Source of the DNA: Rhizobium sp. BK376
GTDB lineage: Bacteria > Pseudomonadota > Alphaproteobacteria > Rhizobiales > Rhizobiaceae
Length of the DNA: 64,000 nucleotides
NCBI RefSeq assembly: GCF_004341625.1
Contig: NZ_SLZG01000001.1
Location: forward strand, 682,001 to 746,000
Direction of reading: 5' to 3'
The notes under the pieces were generated by a model. It was not told the origin of the DNA. It did not search any database and saw only the letters and a program-made list of their open reading frames with translations. Position numbers and translations under genes: made by a program. Numbering within the stretch: position 1 is the first letter of the stretch; each line of letters starts with the position of its first letter. Below are positions 26,063 through 34,732 of the stretch, one piece after another.

Positions 26063-26506
26063 TTAGTTCTTGGTGATGCGATAGGCCTGATGACAGGCGC
26101 CGCAATCAGCACCGAGCGTCTTCAGGGCCTCGCCCACGCCAGCCTGATCGGCAGGAAGGGTGGCCAGCGCCGTTTCGGCATCGGTCGAAAGCTTGGCAGC
26201 CTTGGCCTTGAAGTCGTCCATATTGTCCCAGAGCTTCGGATTGACTTCGGGATCGGTCTTGTCGCTGTTGGGGCCGAACTGGTCGGGGAAAGCCTTGGCC
26301 GTCTCGGCGATCGTCGTCAGGGCAGCCTTCACGGCATCGGCGTCGTAGGGCTTGGTGCCCTTGGCGACGGCACCCAAAGTGCCTGCAGCTCCGCCGATCT
26401 TCTTCATCATTGCAATACGGGAATCATGCGTGCCATCCGCCGCAACGACGGAACCAAAGGCCACACCGGCAAACACCGTTGCGGCCACAATCGCCTTCCA
26501 ATTCAT
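26063..26506 (-). CDS. Cytochrome c' (periplasmic, four-helix bundle)
   Basis: The 147-residue protein has a signal peptide (to about residue 22, SVVAA) and a single heme site CGACH at the C-terminal end (residues 135-139), the hallmark of class II cytochrome c'. The all-helical sequence and length fit. Family members bind NO and CO at a five-coordinate heme and are linked to NO protection in denitrifying alphaproteobacteria. The downstream diheme cytochrome c is likely its redox partner. Confidence 0.88.
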   Translation of the reverse strand: MNWKAIVAATVFAGVAFGSVVAADGTHDSRIAMMKKIGGAAGTLGAVAKGTKPYDADAVKAALTTIAETAKAFPDQFGPNSDKTDPEVNPKLWDNMDDFKAKAAKLSTDAETALATLPADQAGVGEALKTLGADCGACHQAYRITKN

Positions 26507-26760
26507 AATCCCACTCCTGTAAATCGCCGCGGATGCGGCTGGCGCCTATTCGCGGGAGCATATTGGACGAACTTCATGGCGGCAATGAAGTCACAAAATG
26601 GTGAGAAGGCAATAAAATCAGTATCATATTTCCTTCAAGAAATGCCGGGATCGGAACGTGCGGGTCTCACCGGGCGGCAATTTGGAGCCTTCAAGCTGCG
26701 CCTGAACCGGTTGACGATCCGATTCACCAGGGACAGTCCATCTCCTTGATTTCCTTGACG

Positions 26761-27396
26761 TCAGATTGCTCGCCAGCCATGCCAGAGGCCAAAGAGCGAT
26801 ACGAGGACCAACAACAGGCCGGCGGCTCGCCCAACGATGACAGTCGCCTTCGGGTTGGAGATCAGAAAGGAGCGGCTACGCCCAGCCGTCACGGCCAACG
26901 TGCCATAGATGGCGAACTGCGTGCAGACCGTCATCAGCCCCATGATCAGCCCCTGGACCCAGATGGGGCCATAGGCCGGCTTCAGGAATTGCGGATAGAC
27001 CGCAAGCATGAAGAGATAGGCTTTCGGATTCATCAGGCAGGTTATCGCGCCGCGGCGGAACGCACGCCATGAAGTGCGGCTGCCATCCGGTCCGCCGCCG
27101 TCGACGGTGATCGAGCTGCGGATCAGGCTGATTCCGATCCAGGCCATATAGAGCGCGCCGACAACAAGCAATGGATTGAAGAGCCAGGGAAGGAAGCTTG
27201 CAAGCAGGCCGATGCCGAGCGCGCCGTAGAGCGCATGCACCGCCCCACCCGCCATGATGCCCGCCGTTGCCGCCATGCCGGCGCTGCGGCCGCCGGTCAG
27301 CGAACTTGCCAATACGAAGAGCATGTCCATGCCCGGCACGATGATGATGCCGAAGAGAAGAATGAAGTAGAGCCAGAGGTTTTCGCTGTAAGCCAT
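26761..27396 (-). CDS. LysE-family amino acid exporter
   Basis: The 211-residue membrane protein has six hydrophobic helices and the LysE/RhtB signatures PGMDMLFVLASSLTGGRSAGM near the N-terminus and GAITCLMNPKAYLFM in the middle. It should export an amino acid or derivative. It is divergent from a YafY-type regulator, and a 20-bp palindrome at 27482 lies between the two genes, so it is probably controlled by that regulator. Confidence 0.9.
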   Translation of the reverse strand: MAYSENLWLYFILLFGIIIVPGMDMLFVLASSLTGGRSAGMAATAGIMAGGAVHALYGALGIGLLASFLPWLFNPLLVVGALYMAWIGISLIRSSITVDGGGPDGSRTSWRAFRRGAITCLMNPKAYLFMLAVYPQFLKPAYGPIWVQGLIMGLMTVCTQFAIYGTLAVTAGRSRSFLISNPKATVIVGRAAGLLLVLVSLFGLWHGWRAI

Positions 27397-27481
27397 GTCA
27401 GTTGCCCATCGTCAAAAACGGCCGATCCATTGGGGATGCCATTGATTTTCAATTCGATAAGCGCTCCTATAAACCAGCCCA

Positions 27482-27501
27482 ACTGACAGGGTATTGTCAG
27501 T
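27482..27501. promoter_or_regulatory. Palindromic operator between lysE-like and yafY-like genes
   Basis: ACTGACA (27482-27488) and TGTCAGT (27495-27501) are perfect inverted arms with a 6-bp GGGTAT spacer. The site is 85 nt upstream of the exporter start and 21 nt upstream of the regulator start. Placement and symmetry suggest the operator of the adjacent WYL-domain regulator; binding is not shown. Confidence 0.65.
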
Positions 27502-27522
27502 AGCGTGGAAGTGGGAGCTCAC

Positions 27523-28221
27523 ATGCGCAAGGCGTCGCGGCTGTTCGAGATCATCCAGATCCTGCGTCTGGCGAAGAGGCCCGTCACCGCAGCTATCATC
27601 GCCGAACAGCTGGAAGTGACGGTGCGGTCGGTCTATCGCGATATCGTCGCGCTGCAGGCCATGCGCGTGCCGATCGAGGGCGGCCGGGGCATCGGCTATA
27701 TCCTTAGGCCTGGCTTCGACCTGCCGCCGCTGATGTTCTCGATCGAGGAGATGGAGGCGATCGTGCTGTCGCTGGCGCTGCTTGAGCGAACCGGCGACGG
27801 CGAGCTGAAGCAAGCGGCCGCGCGCATCGGCCAGAAGATCGCCGGCGCTGTACCGCCGCCCTTGCGGCAGGCGATGGATGCGAAGGCGCTCTATGCCTGG
27901 GGTTCGATAGCGCCCTCGCCCACCGCGGATCTTGCCTCCGTGCGGCGTGCCATCCGCGACGAGCAGAAGCTCGATATTGCCTATCGCGACGAACTCGGCC
28001 GGGAGACTCAACGCGTCATCCGACCGATCGCACTGATCTATTATTCCCAGACCGCCAATGTCGTCGCCTGGTGCGAGTTGCGCGAGGCGATCCGCAATTT
28101 CCGCAGCGACCGGATCGAGGCTTGCGAGGCCACCGGGCAGTTCTTCAAGGGTGACGGCGAGCGGTTGCGGGCGCTCTGGGTCAGCGGATGGGAGATCAAT
28201 GCGGGGCGACAGGCGGGGTAG
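27523..28221 (+). CDS. YafY-family regulator (HTH + WYL)
   Basis: The 232-residue protein has an N-terminal winged helix (SRLFEIIQILRLAKRPVTAAIIAEQLEVTVRSVYRDI) and a C-terminal WYL domain (LDIAYRDELGRETQRVIRPIALIYYSQTANVVAWCELR), the layout of YafY/DeoR-like ligand-sensing repressors. GGGAG 6-7 nt before the ATG supports this start over 27505. It is divergent from the LysE-like exporter. Confidence 0.9.
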   Translation: MRKASRLFEIIQILRLAKRPVTAAIIAEQLEVTVRSVYRDIVALQAMRVPIEGGRGIGYILRPGFDLPPLMFSIEEMEAIVLSLALLERTGDGELKQAAARIGQKIAGAVPPPLRQAMDAKALYAWGSIAPSPTADLASVRRAIRDEQKLDIAYRDELGRETQRVIRPIALIYYSQTANVVAWCELREAIRNFRSDRIEACEATGQFFKGDGERLRALWVSGWEINAGRQAG

Positions 28222-28370
28222 AACATTTCCGCATAATCGTCTTCCGGTCCGAAGCGGACCTCCCATTTCACTGAGTGGGAAATGTAGTTTTTCTCGCGAC
28301 GAACAAGTGGTATATTTTAGATCTTTCTTATGTAATCGCATTGGTTCATCTGCAGCAGGAGGGGTCCGCC

Positions 28371-30812
28371 ATGACCATTGGCCGGAGCATGCTTGTGGGT
28401 GCGGCGTTCTTCGCGATTGGCTGTACGTCAGCCTGGCCTCAACAGGTGACGGGTACGCTTGGCGAGGCTGGGGCGACCACCACGATCACCGGAAAACAAC
28501 TTCCGCCGCCTGATGCGAGCTTTGGCGGCGTGATCAACCAGCGGGCAGATCAATCGCGCCAATGGTGGCCACCGCGCGTCGTGCCGCCAAAAGGCGCGCC
28601 CAACGTCCTGCTGATCATGACGGATGACCAGGGTTTTGGCGCACCTAGCACCTTTGGCGGCGTCATTCCTACTCCGGCGATGGATCGCATCGCAAAGGAA
28701 GGTCTCCGGTTCACCAATTTCCACTCGACTTCGCTCTGTTCACCGACACGGGCAGCCTTGGTCACCGGACGCAACCATCACTCGGTCGGCTTCGGGGTGG
28801 TGGGTGAGATCGCGACCGGCTTTCCCGGCTACGATTCAATTATTCCGGTCGAAAAGGGCACAATCGGCACCATCCTGAAAGAAAATGGTTATGCCACGTC
28901 GTGGTTCGGCAAGAACCACAACACGCCCTCCTATCAATCCAGCCAGGCGGGGCCTTTCAACCAGTGGCCGACCGGTATGGGCTTCGATTATTTCTACGGT
29001 TTCGTCGGCGGCGACGCCAGCCAGTGGCAGCCGAACCTCTTCCGCAACACGACGCCGATCTATCCCTTCGAGGGCAAGCCGGCCTGGAATCTAGAGACCG
29101 CCATGGCGGACGAGGCGATCGGATACATCAAGCAGCTCAAGGAGCTTGCTCCCGGCAAACCTTGGTTTGTCTACTATGTACCGGGTGCGACACACGCGCC
29201 ACACCATCCGACAACGGAATGGATCAAGAAGATCAGCGACATGCACCTGTTCGACGACGGCTGGAACAAGGTGCGTGAAACGATATTCGCCAACCAGAAA
29301 CGGCTCGGCATCATGCCTGAGAACGCCAAGCTGACGGCTTGGCCGGAAGGGCTGCCGCAATGGGATTCCCTGAACCTGGAGGAGAAGAAGCTTTTCACCC
29401 GGCAGGCGGATGTCTATGGAGCCTATCTCGCCTATGCCGATCACGAAATCGGGCGCGTCATCCAGGCGGTGGAAGACCTCGGCGAACGCGACAATACGCT
29501 GATCATCTACATCGGCGGCGACAACGGCGCCAGCGCCGAGGGCATGGTCAACGGCACTCCGAACGAGTTCACGACCTTCAACGGCATTCCGGTGCCGGTC
29601 AAGGATCAGTTTCTCTGGTATCCGTTCTGGGGGTCGGAGCGAACCTTCCCACACTACGCCGCCGCCTGGGCCTGGGCCATGGACACGCCATTCAAGTGGG
29701 TAAAGCAGGTGCCCTCGCATTTCGGCGGCACCGCGCAGGGCGTCGTCATGTCGTGGCCGGGTCGCATCACAGACCAGGGCGGCATTCGCCGCCAGTTCCA
29801 CCATGTCATCGACATCGTCCCAACCATCCTCGAGGCTGCAGGCATCCCAGCGCCAGATACGATCAATGGCATCCAGCAGAGCCCGATCGAGGGCGTGAGC
29901 ATGGTCTACACCTGGAACAAAGCCAACGAGACCGCGCCAACCCGGCATGAAACGCAGTATTTCGAGATGCTCGGCAACCGCGCCATCTACCACGACGGCT
30001 GGGTGGCTGCGACGACGCCTGCAACACTGCCATGGGGGCTGAGCACCGCGACGCCACCTGACGTGATCACCGGCTACCATTGGGAGCTCTACAACGTCGG
30101 TGAGGACCCGACCCAGGCAACCGACCTCGCGACCCAGCTGCCCGACAAGCTGAAGGAGTTGCAAGACCTCTTCTATTCCGAGGCGAAGAAGTACAATGTT
30201 CTGCCGCTCGACAACTCGACGCTTGCCCGTTGGAACACGCCGCGCCCGAACCTCACGGCCGGGCGAACGGAGTTTACTTATTCCGGAGAGCTGAGCGGCG
30301 TGCCGGCGAGTGCCGCGCCCAGCATCATGAACAAGTCCTACACCATCACCGCCGACGTCGATATTCCCGAGGGCGGTGCGGAAGGCATGATCGTCACCGA
30401 AGGAGGACGCTTCGGCGGCTATGGCCTCTTTCTCAGCAAAGGCGATTTCGGTGTCGGAAGAGGCAAGGTGGTGTTTCTCTATAACCTCCTGGACCTCAAA
30501 CGCACCACATGGGAGGGGCCGGAACTGGAATCCGGCAGACATAAGATTGTCTTCGACTTCAAGTCCGATGGGCCGGAACTGGGCAAGGGCGGCACGGGAG
30601 TGCTGTCGGTGGACGGCACGGAAGTGGCCAAGAACTCCATAGAGCACGGTATCCCCGTTACCTTCCCGGAGGACGAGACCTTCGACATCGGTCTCGACAC
30701 GAGAACGGGGGTGGCGCTTATCGAGTATCGTTATGATCCGCCGTTCAGATTTACCGGCAAGATCGACAAGCTGACCTTCGAACTGAAACCGGGGACGATT
30801 GCAGTGCCCTGA
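28371..30812 (+). CDS. Large arylsulfatase (type I sulfatase)
   Basis: The 813-residue enzyme hydrolyses sulfate esters. After an N-terminal export signal ending near SAWPQQ, the metal-binding LLIMTDDQGFG motif and the sulfatase signature LCSPTRAALVTGRN (C-x-P-x-R) are present. The Cys must be converted to formylglycine by a maturase, and none is seen in the window. IYIGGDNGAS is a later conserved metal-site block. A beta-sandwich C-terminal region of about 150 residues follows the catalytic part, as in the long AtsA-type enzymes. AGGAGGGG precedes the ATG. Confidence 0.9.
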   Translation: MTIGRSMLVGAAFFAIGCTSAWPQQVTGTLGEAGATTTITGKQLPPPDASFGGVINQRADQSRQWWPPRVVPPKGAPNVLLIMTDDQGFGAPSTFGGVIPTPAMDRIAKEGLRFTNFHSTSLCSPTRAALVTGRNHHSVGFGVVGEIATGFPGYDSIIPVEKGTIGTILKENGYATSWFGKNHNTPSYQSSQAGPFNQWPTGMGFDYFYGFVGGDASQWQPNLFRNTTPIYPFEGKPAWNLETAMADEAIGYIKQLKELAPGKPWFVYYVPGATHAPHHPTTEWIKKISDMHLFDDGWNKVRETIFANQKRLGIMPENAKLTAWPEGLPQWDSLNLEEKKLFTRQADVYGAYLAYADHEIGRVIQAVEDLGERDNTLIIYIGGDNGASAEGMVNGTPNEFTTFNGIPVPVKDQFLWYPFWGSERTFPHYAAAWAWAMDTPFKWVKQVPSHFGGTAQGVVMSWPGRITDQGGIRRQFHHVIDIVPTILEAAGIPAPDTINGIQQSPIEGVSMVYTWNKANETAPTRHETQYFEMLGNRAIYHDGWVAATTPATLPWGLSTATPPDVITGYHWELYNVGEDPTQATDLATQLPDKLKELQDLFYSEAKKYNVLPLDNSTLARWNTPRPNLTAGRTEFTYSGELSGVPASAAPSIMNKSYTITADVDIPEGGAEGMIVTEGGRFGGYGLFLSKGDFGVGRGKVVFLYNLLDLKRTTWEGPELESGRHKIVFDFKSDGPELGKGGTGVLSVDGTEVAKNSIEHGIPVTFPEDETFDIGLDTRTGVALIEYRYDPPFRFTGKIDKLTFELKPGTIAVP

Positions 30813-30866
30813 TGGCCTGATCAATTAGCAGAAATGGCAGGCGTAAGCGACGAGAGGCAACGCACA

Positions 30867-31208
30867 ATGATGATCAGGGTGCTTGATTTCGCCGCTGTCG
30901 GCGAAATCGTTACAGGTGTTGCCTTGTTGATCGCGCCGTCCTGGGTGGGGCAAGTACTGCTCGGGGAGCCGCTCGTTGGTGTTGCCATCGCACCGGCTCG
31001 GGTGGCCGGGATTGCGTTATGTGCCCTTGGCGTCGGCTGCTTGCTGAACTCACCTCTTCTGGGCATGTCGGCATACAGCGCCGCTGTGGCACTGTATCTG
31101 GGTTACGTCGGTTCGATTGGTGGGCTCGCAGGCATGCTTTTGTGGCCGGCGGTGGCGATCCATGCTGTCCTTTCGATCTTGCTTTTTCGAATCTGGACCA
31201 AAACATAA
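30867..31208 (+). CDS. Small four-helix membrane protein
   Basis: A 113-residue hydrophobic protein (MMIRVLDFAAVGEIVTGVALLIAPSWVGQ...) with about four transmembrane helices and almost no loops. Two consecutive ATGs (30867, 30870) can start it; an ATG at 30834 is also in frame. It begins 54 nt after the arylsulfatase stop and is probably in the same operon. No function is recognised. Confidence 0.6.
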   Translation: MMIRVLDFAAVGEIVTGVALLIAPSWVGQVLLGEPLVGVAIAPARVAGIALCALGVGCLLNSPLLGMSAYSAAVALYLGYVGSIGGLAGMLLWPAVAIHAVLSILLFRIWTKT

Positions 31209-31451
31209 TTCGCGGGCATCCGGCCGGCATTCAGCGAGAAAACTCAAGCGAACCTCCCCAGGCGAGGGCCGCGCAAGGGATGATGGAGATGGAGGACCCT
31301 TATCTGCTCCGGGCCAATGCCCGATCCGCAGGAAGCCTGATGAAATCGCCCATCGGCGCGACCTCGATTGCGATCGCGGTCGACCGCAAACACGATATGG
31401 GGCAAAATCACCTGCGATTGCCGCCCACTCCACTATCGAAGATGCGTCATC

Positions 31452-32522
31452 ATGATCTCTATCCCCCTGCCCTTCGTCGTATCGCTGTTCCTGATCACCA
31501 TCCTCGTGCAGATGATCCGGCGCGCCGAGGGACAGCTGCGCGAAAGCCGGTTCTTCCTGCTGCTGATCGGGGCCTATGCGCTGCAATCGGTGCTGATCGG
31601 CATCCGCTGGGGTTATGACACCAGGGCGATCATGCCTGCGCAGGCGGTGCTTGCGACCGTCATCCCACCGCTCGCCTGGCTGAGTTTCCGCAGCCTCGCC
31701 GCCGAAGGGAATGGACCTTCCTGGCTGCTGATCTCGGCCCAGTTTTTGCCGGCCTGCCTGGTTACGCTGCTTTTGATCGTCTGGCCCGATCCGGTCGGGC
31801 CGGTGATCACGCTCGTCTTCCTTGGCTATGGAGCGGCTCTCGTCTGGATGGCGCGCCTCGGTCCTGACAGTCTCGTCGCTTCGCGACTCGACGGCGCCGT
31901 GCGTTCTTACCGCTCGCTACAGGTCACCGCCTTTGCAATCCTCGGGTCGGCGGTGACGGATGTCGTCATCAGCTATGATTTCGCATCGACCGGCGGCCGG
32001 TATTCAGCGTCGATCATCGCCGCGGTCAATATGATATCCCTGCTCGTCCTCGGTGCCGCGGCATCGGTCACCAGCGCCAATACCGCCTCCGACCCGTCGG
32101 AGACTGCTGATGAACCGGCCGAGGTCGCGCTGATCGCAACGGAGGAAGATTCACGGATCGCGGCCAATGTCGACAGCCTCATGCGGAGCCGCGAACTCTA
32201 TCGGGATGTCGACCTGAATCTTGCCAAGATCGCCCGGCGACTTCACCTGCCTGCCCGGCAAGTCTCCAATGCCATCAACCGCATCCATGGCATGAGCGTT
32301 TCGCAATATGTCAATAATTTCAGGGTGATGGCTGCCTGCCTGCTATTGGAAAGCACGGACGATCCCGTCACGCGCATCGTCTTCGATGCCGGCTTTCAGA
32401 CCAAATCGAATTTCAACCGGGAATTCCTGCGGGTGACCGGCCAGAGCCCGACGGCCTGGCGGCAGATGCACCGTCAGCCGCCGAGCAATGTGGCGCGGCT
32501 GGAGCGCAAGGCCGCCTCCTGA
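31452..32522 (+). CDS. Membrane-anchored AraC-family regulator
   Basis: This 356-residue protein has an N-terminal half of about seven hydrophobic segments (FVVSLFLITILVQMI onward) and a C-terminal AraC DNA-binding domain (DLNLAKIARRLHLPARQVSNAINRIHGMSVSQYVNNFRV...DAGFQTKSNFNREF) in residues about 235-340. This type senses a membrane or periplasmic signal and binds DNA without being released. The ribosome binding site is weak. Its target is not clear; the upstream small membrane protein or arylsulfatase operon is a candidate. Confidence 0.88.
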   Translation: MISIPLPFVVSLFLITILVQMIRRAEGQLRESRFFLLLIGAYALQSVLIGIRWGYDTRAIMPAQAVLATVIPPLAWLSFRSLAAEGNGPSWLLISAQFLPACLVTLLLIVWPDPVGPVITLVFLGYGAALVWMARLGPDSLVASRLDGAVRSYRSLQVTAFAILGSAVTDVVISYDFASTGGRYSASIIAAVNMISLLVLGAAASVTSANTASDPSETADEPAEVALIATEEDSRIAANVDSLMRSRELYRDVDLNLAKIARRLHLPARQVSNAINRIHGMSVSQYVNNFRVMAACLLLESTDDPVTRIVFDAGFQTKSNFNREFLRVTGQSPTAWRQMHRQPPSNVARLERKAAS

Positions 32523-32542
32523 TTGATGCCCCCGCCGCTGAC

Positions 32543-33385
32543 CTACAGCGGCAGTGTCCGATCCCCTTCCCGACCGAAACCCTCAATCTCGAGCCTGTCG
32601 GAATAGGCGGAGACGATGGCGTAAGCGTTCAGGTCAGGCGTATCGACCATGCCTTTGAAATTGACGAAATAGGTGCTGTCCCTAGCGCCGAAATTGCCAT
32701 GGTGATTGTGGCCGCTGAAATAGGCGATGACGTTGTCGTAGCCGGCAAGAAGGTCGAGGATCTGTTCGCTGTCGAACGCGTTGTGATCGTTGACGGGGAA
32801 GACGGGATAGTGGTTCAGGACGAAAACCTTCTCACCGTCAACCTTCGCCCTTTCCAGCGTCTCGCGCAGCCAGAGGAATTGCGCGCTGCCGATCGCGCCA
32901 TTCCAGCGCTTGCCGTTGCTCGCGCCTGCAGCATCCAGCGCCTTCATCCATTGCTTGGCTTCCTGCCTGTTCGGATGGCCCTCCGGCCAAGCGTGCATGC
33001 TGACATCGTTGCCATCGAGCGCGATGAAGCGATAGCCATCCTTCGCAAAATCATAATATGCGGCCGGCATGCCGACCCGTGACACGACGGACGAGAGCCG
33101 CTCGGGCGCGACCGCGAAATCGTGATTGCCGAGCAGGAAATGGCGCGGGTGATGCAGGGTCTCGTAGACGGGGAACACCGCGTCGAAGCTCTCCCAGATG
33201 CCGTCGATGATGTCCCCGAGGGTGACGACAAAGGCCAGATCATGGCGATTGAACTCGGCGATCGCTTCCTGAAGCTTGCCCAGGCTGTTTGCGGGATAGC
33301 GGTTCAGCGCAAGATTTGGCTCGATGGGCGCATATTGCGGGTCGGCGATGACGCCGAAGCGGAAGAGAGGTTCTGTAAAGGACAT
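32543..33385 (-). CDS. Metallophosphoesterase (ADP-ribose/CDP-alcohol diphosphatase-like)
   Basis: The 280-residue protein has a full set of calcineurin-type metal motifs: DPQ near the N-terminus, GDIIDG, GNHD, a lone HYPVFP His, and GHNHHGNFG. The FRFGVIADPQYA opening and 'NSLGKLQEAI..FN' helix match the Mn2+-dependent ADP-ribose/CDP-alcohol diphosphatase group, which cleaves pyrophosphate bonds in such nucleotides. Cytoplasmic, no signal peptide. Annotation of the exact substrate is inference from the family. Confidence 0.82.
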   Translation of the reverse strand: MSFTEPLFRFGVIADPQYAPIEPNLALNRYPANSLGKLQEAIAEFNRHDLAFVVTLGDIIDGIWESFDAVFPVYETLHHPRHFLLGNHDFAVAPERLSSVVSRVGMPAAYYDFAKDGYRFIALDGNDVSMHAWPEGHPNRQEAKQWMKALDAAGASNGKRWNGAIGSAQFLWLRETLERAKVDGEKVFVLNHYPVFPVNDHNAFDSEQILDLLAGYDNVIAYFSGHNHHGNFGARDSTYFVNFKGMVDTPDLNAYAIVSAYSDRLEIEGFGREGDRTLPL

Positions 33386-33423
33386 AGGCTTCTTCGGGTC
33401 GGGTGGCGTGCCAATACCATATC

Positions 33424-33457
33424 AAACAAAACACCCGGCGTATGGAGGCGCCGGGTG
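33424..33457 (-). terminator. Intrinsic terminator of sodB
   Basis: CACCCGGCG and CGCCGGGTG (33432-33440 and 33449-33457) form a perfect 9-bp stem with an 8-nt loop. Read on the minus strand it is followed directly by GTTTTGTTT, giving a textbook Rho-independent terminator 25 nt after the sodB stop codon. Confidence 0.8.
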
Positions 33458-33482
33458 CGATAATTGACGGCAGGTTTGCCGA

Positions 33483-34085
33483 TTACTTGGTAGCGGCTTC
33501 GTAGCGCTCCAGGACGTAGTCCCAGTTGATCAGGCTGTCGACGAAGGCTTCGAGGTACTTCGGACGGGCGTTGCGGTAGTCGATGTAGTAGGAGTGTTCC
33601 CATACGTCGACGCCGAGGATCGGGGTTGCGCCGTGAACGAGCGGGTTTTCGCCGTTCGGGGTCTTGGAGATTTCGAGCTTGCCGTTCTTGACGGAAACCC
33701 AGGCCCAGCCGGAGCCGAACTGCGTTGCGCCGGCAGCGGCGAAATCAGCCTTGAACTTGTCGTAGCCGCCGAGGTCGGAGGTGAAGGCTGCTTCGAGCTT
33801 GCCCGGCAGCTTGTTGCCGCCGCCGCCCTTCTTCATCCACTTCCAGAAATGGATGTGGTTGTAGTGCTGGGCAGCATTGTTGAACAGGCCGGCATTGGTG
33901 CCGAAGGACTTCTTGACGACTTCTTCCAGCGGAAGGTCGGCCATCCCTGCTTCTGCAGCGAGCTTGTTGCCGTTGTCGACATAGGCCTTGTGGTGCTTGT
34001 CGTGGTGAAACTCGAGGGTTTCCTTCGACATAAAGGGCGTAAGTGCTTCGTAATCGTATGGAAGTTCAGGCAATTCGAAAGCCAT
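33483..34085 (-). CDS. sodB: Fe/Mn superoxide dismutase
   Basis: This 200-residue enzyme converts superoxide to hydrogen peroxide and oxygen in the cytoplasm. All four metal ligands are visible: His in FHHDKHH, His in the NNAAQHYNHIHFW helix, and Asp and His in DVWEHSYY. The FGSGWAW motif is typical. Fe and Mn forms cannot be separated reliably by eye; rhizobial relatives are cambialistic or Mn-active. AGGAGA lies upstream; an in-frame ATG two codons earlier is also possible. It has its own terminator, so it is a single-gene unit. Confidence 0.95.
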   Translation of the reverse strand: MAFELPELPYDYEALTPFMSKETLEFHHDKHHKAYVDNGNKLAAEAGMADLPLEEVVKKSFGTNAGLFNNAAQHYNHIHFWKWMKKGGGGNKLPGKLEAAFTSDLGGYDKFKADFAAAGATQFGSGWAWVSVKNGKLEISKTPNGENPLVHGATPILGVDVWEHSYYIDYRNARPKYLEAFVDSLINWDYVLERYEAATK

Positions 34086-34318
34086 GGTCATATCTCCTCT
34101 TGGCAATAGATTGCGTCCTTTGGCAGGTGAGCGGGAACATAGGAGCGGAGTGTGAACGTGGCAACACTCGAACTGCCAAAAATCGGTACGCTTTCGGAAA
34201 ATTTGCCTTTATTTTCCGAAGGACTATCTGGCACCGACGACGTCCAAATCCTCAATTCACGCATCGGTTTATTGTTCCCAACAAGTGAACCGGCGCCGGA
34301 GATCGGAGTTTCGAAAAC

Positions 34319-34690
34319 ATGACCGGCAAGACAGCCGCGACCATTGCAGCCTTTACGGCAACAGCATTCCTGGCGGGCAGCGCGCTTGCTTCTTCGGACG
34401 ATGCCTGGAAGCAGTTTTCCGCCGATGTCGAGGCGAAATGTAAGGCGGCAGTCGTCGACCAGCTGCCGCACCCGCGCATCGTCGTCGACCCGACCGGCAG
34501 CGAACATTATGGCCTTGCGCTTCTGACCGGCATTCCTAAGGGCGGCAAGACGCAGGCGAGTTTCCTCTGCGTCTACGACAAGCAGGCGAAGACCGCTGAA
34601 ATCGGCAGCGAGATCGGCGCCGACAAGATGAAGGTGCTGCTTCCCGGCAAAGCGAACCCCGGTAAGGCGAAGGCCGGCAAGACGCCCTGA
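34319..34690 (+). CDS. Exported hypothetical protein
   Basis: A 123-residue protein with a Sec signal peptide (MTGKTAATIAAFTATAFLAGSALA). The mature domain has two cysteines (AKCKAAV and FLCVYDK) that probably form a disulfide, a conserved-looking VVDPTGSEHYGLALLTG block, and a Lys/Ala/Pro-rich tail. I recognise no named family, though similar proteins occur in other rhizobia. It lies 42 nt upstream of the lysozyme-inhibitor-like gene and may be cotranscribed. Confidence 0.65.
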   Translation: MTGKTAATIAAFTATAFLAGSALASSDDAWKQFSADVEAKCKAAVVDQLPHPRIVVDPTGSEHYGLALLTGIPKGGKTQASFLCVYDKQAKTAEIGSEIGADKMKVLLPGKANPGKAKAGKTP

Positions 34691-34732
34691 TTGCCCGCAA
34701 CAGGAGACGCATTTGCAGACGGAGGAAAACCC

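Noticed and set aside
28246..28260. Small hairpin GGTCC-GAAGC-GGACC after the YafY gene
   Set aside because: A 5-bp stem with no T run is too weak to call a terminator.
29091..30824. 577-codon open frame on the minus strand
   Set aside because: It is antisense to the arylsulfatase, whose sulfatase signature and ribosome binding site are clear; the antisense translation shows no motif.
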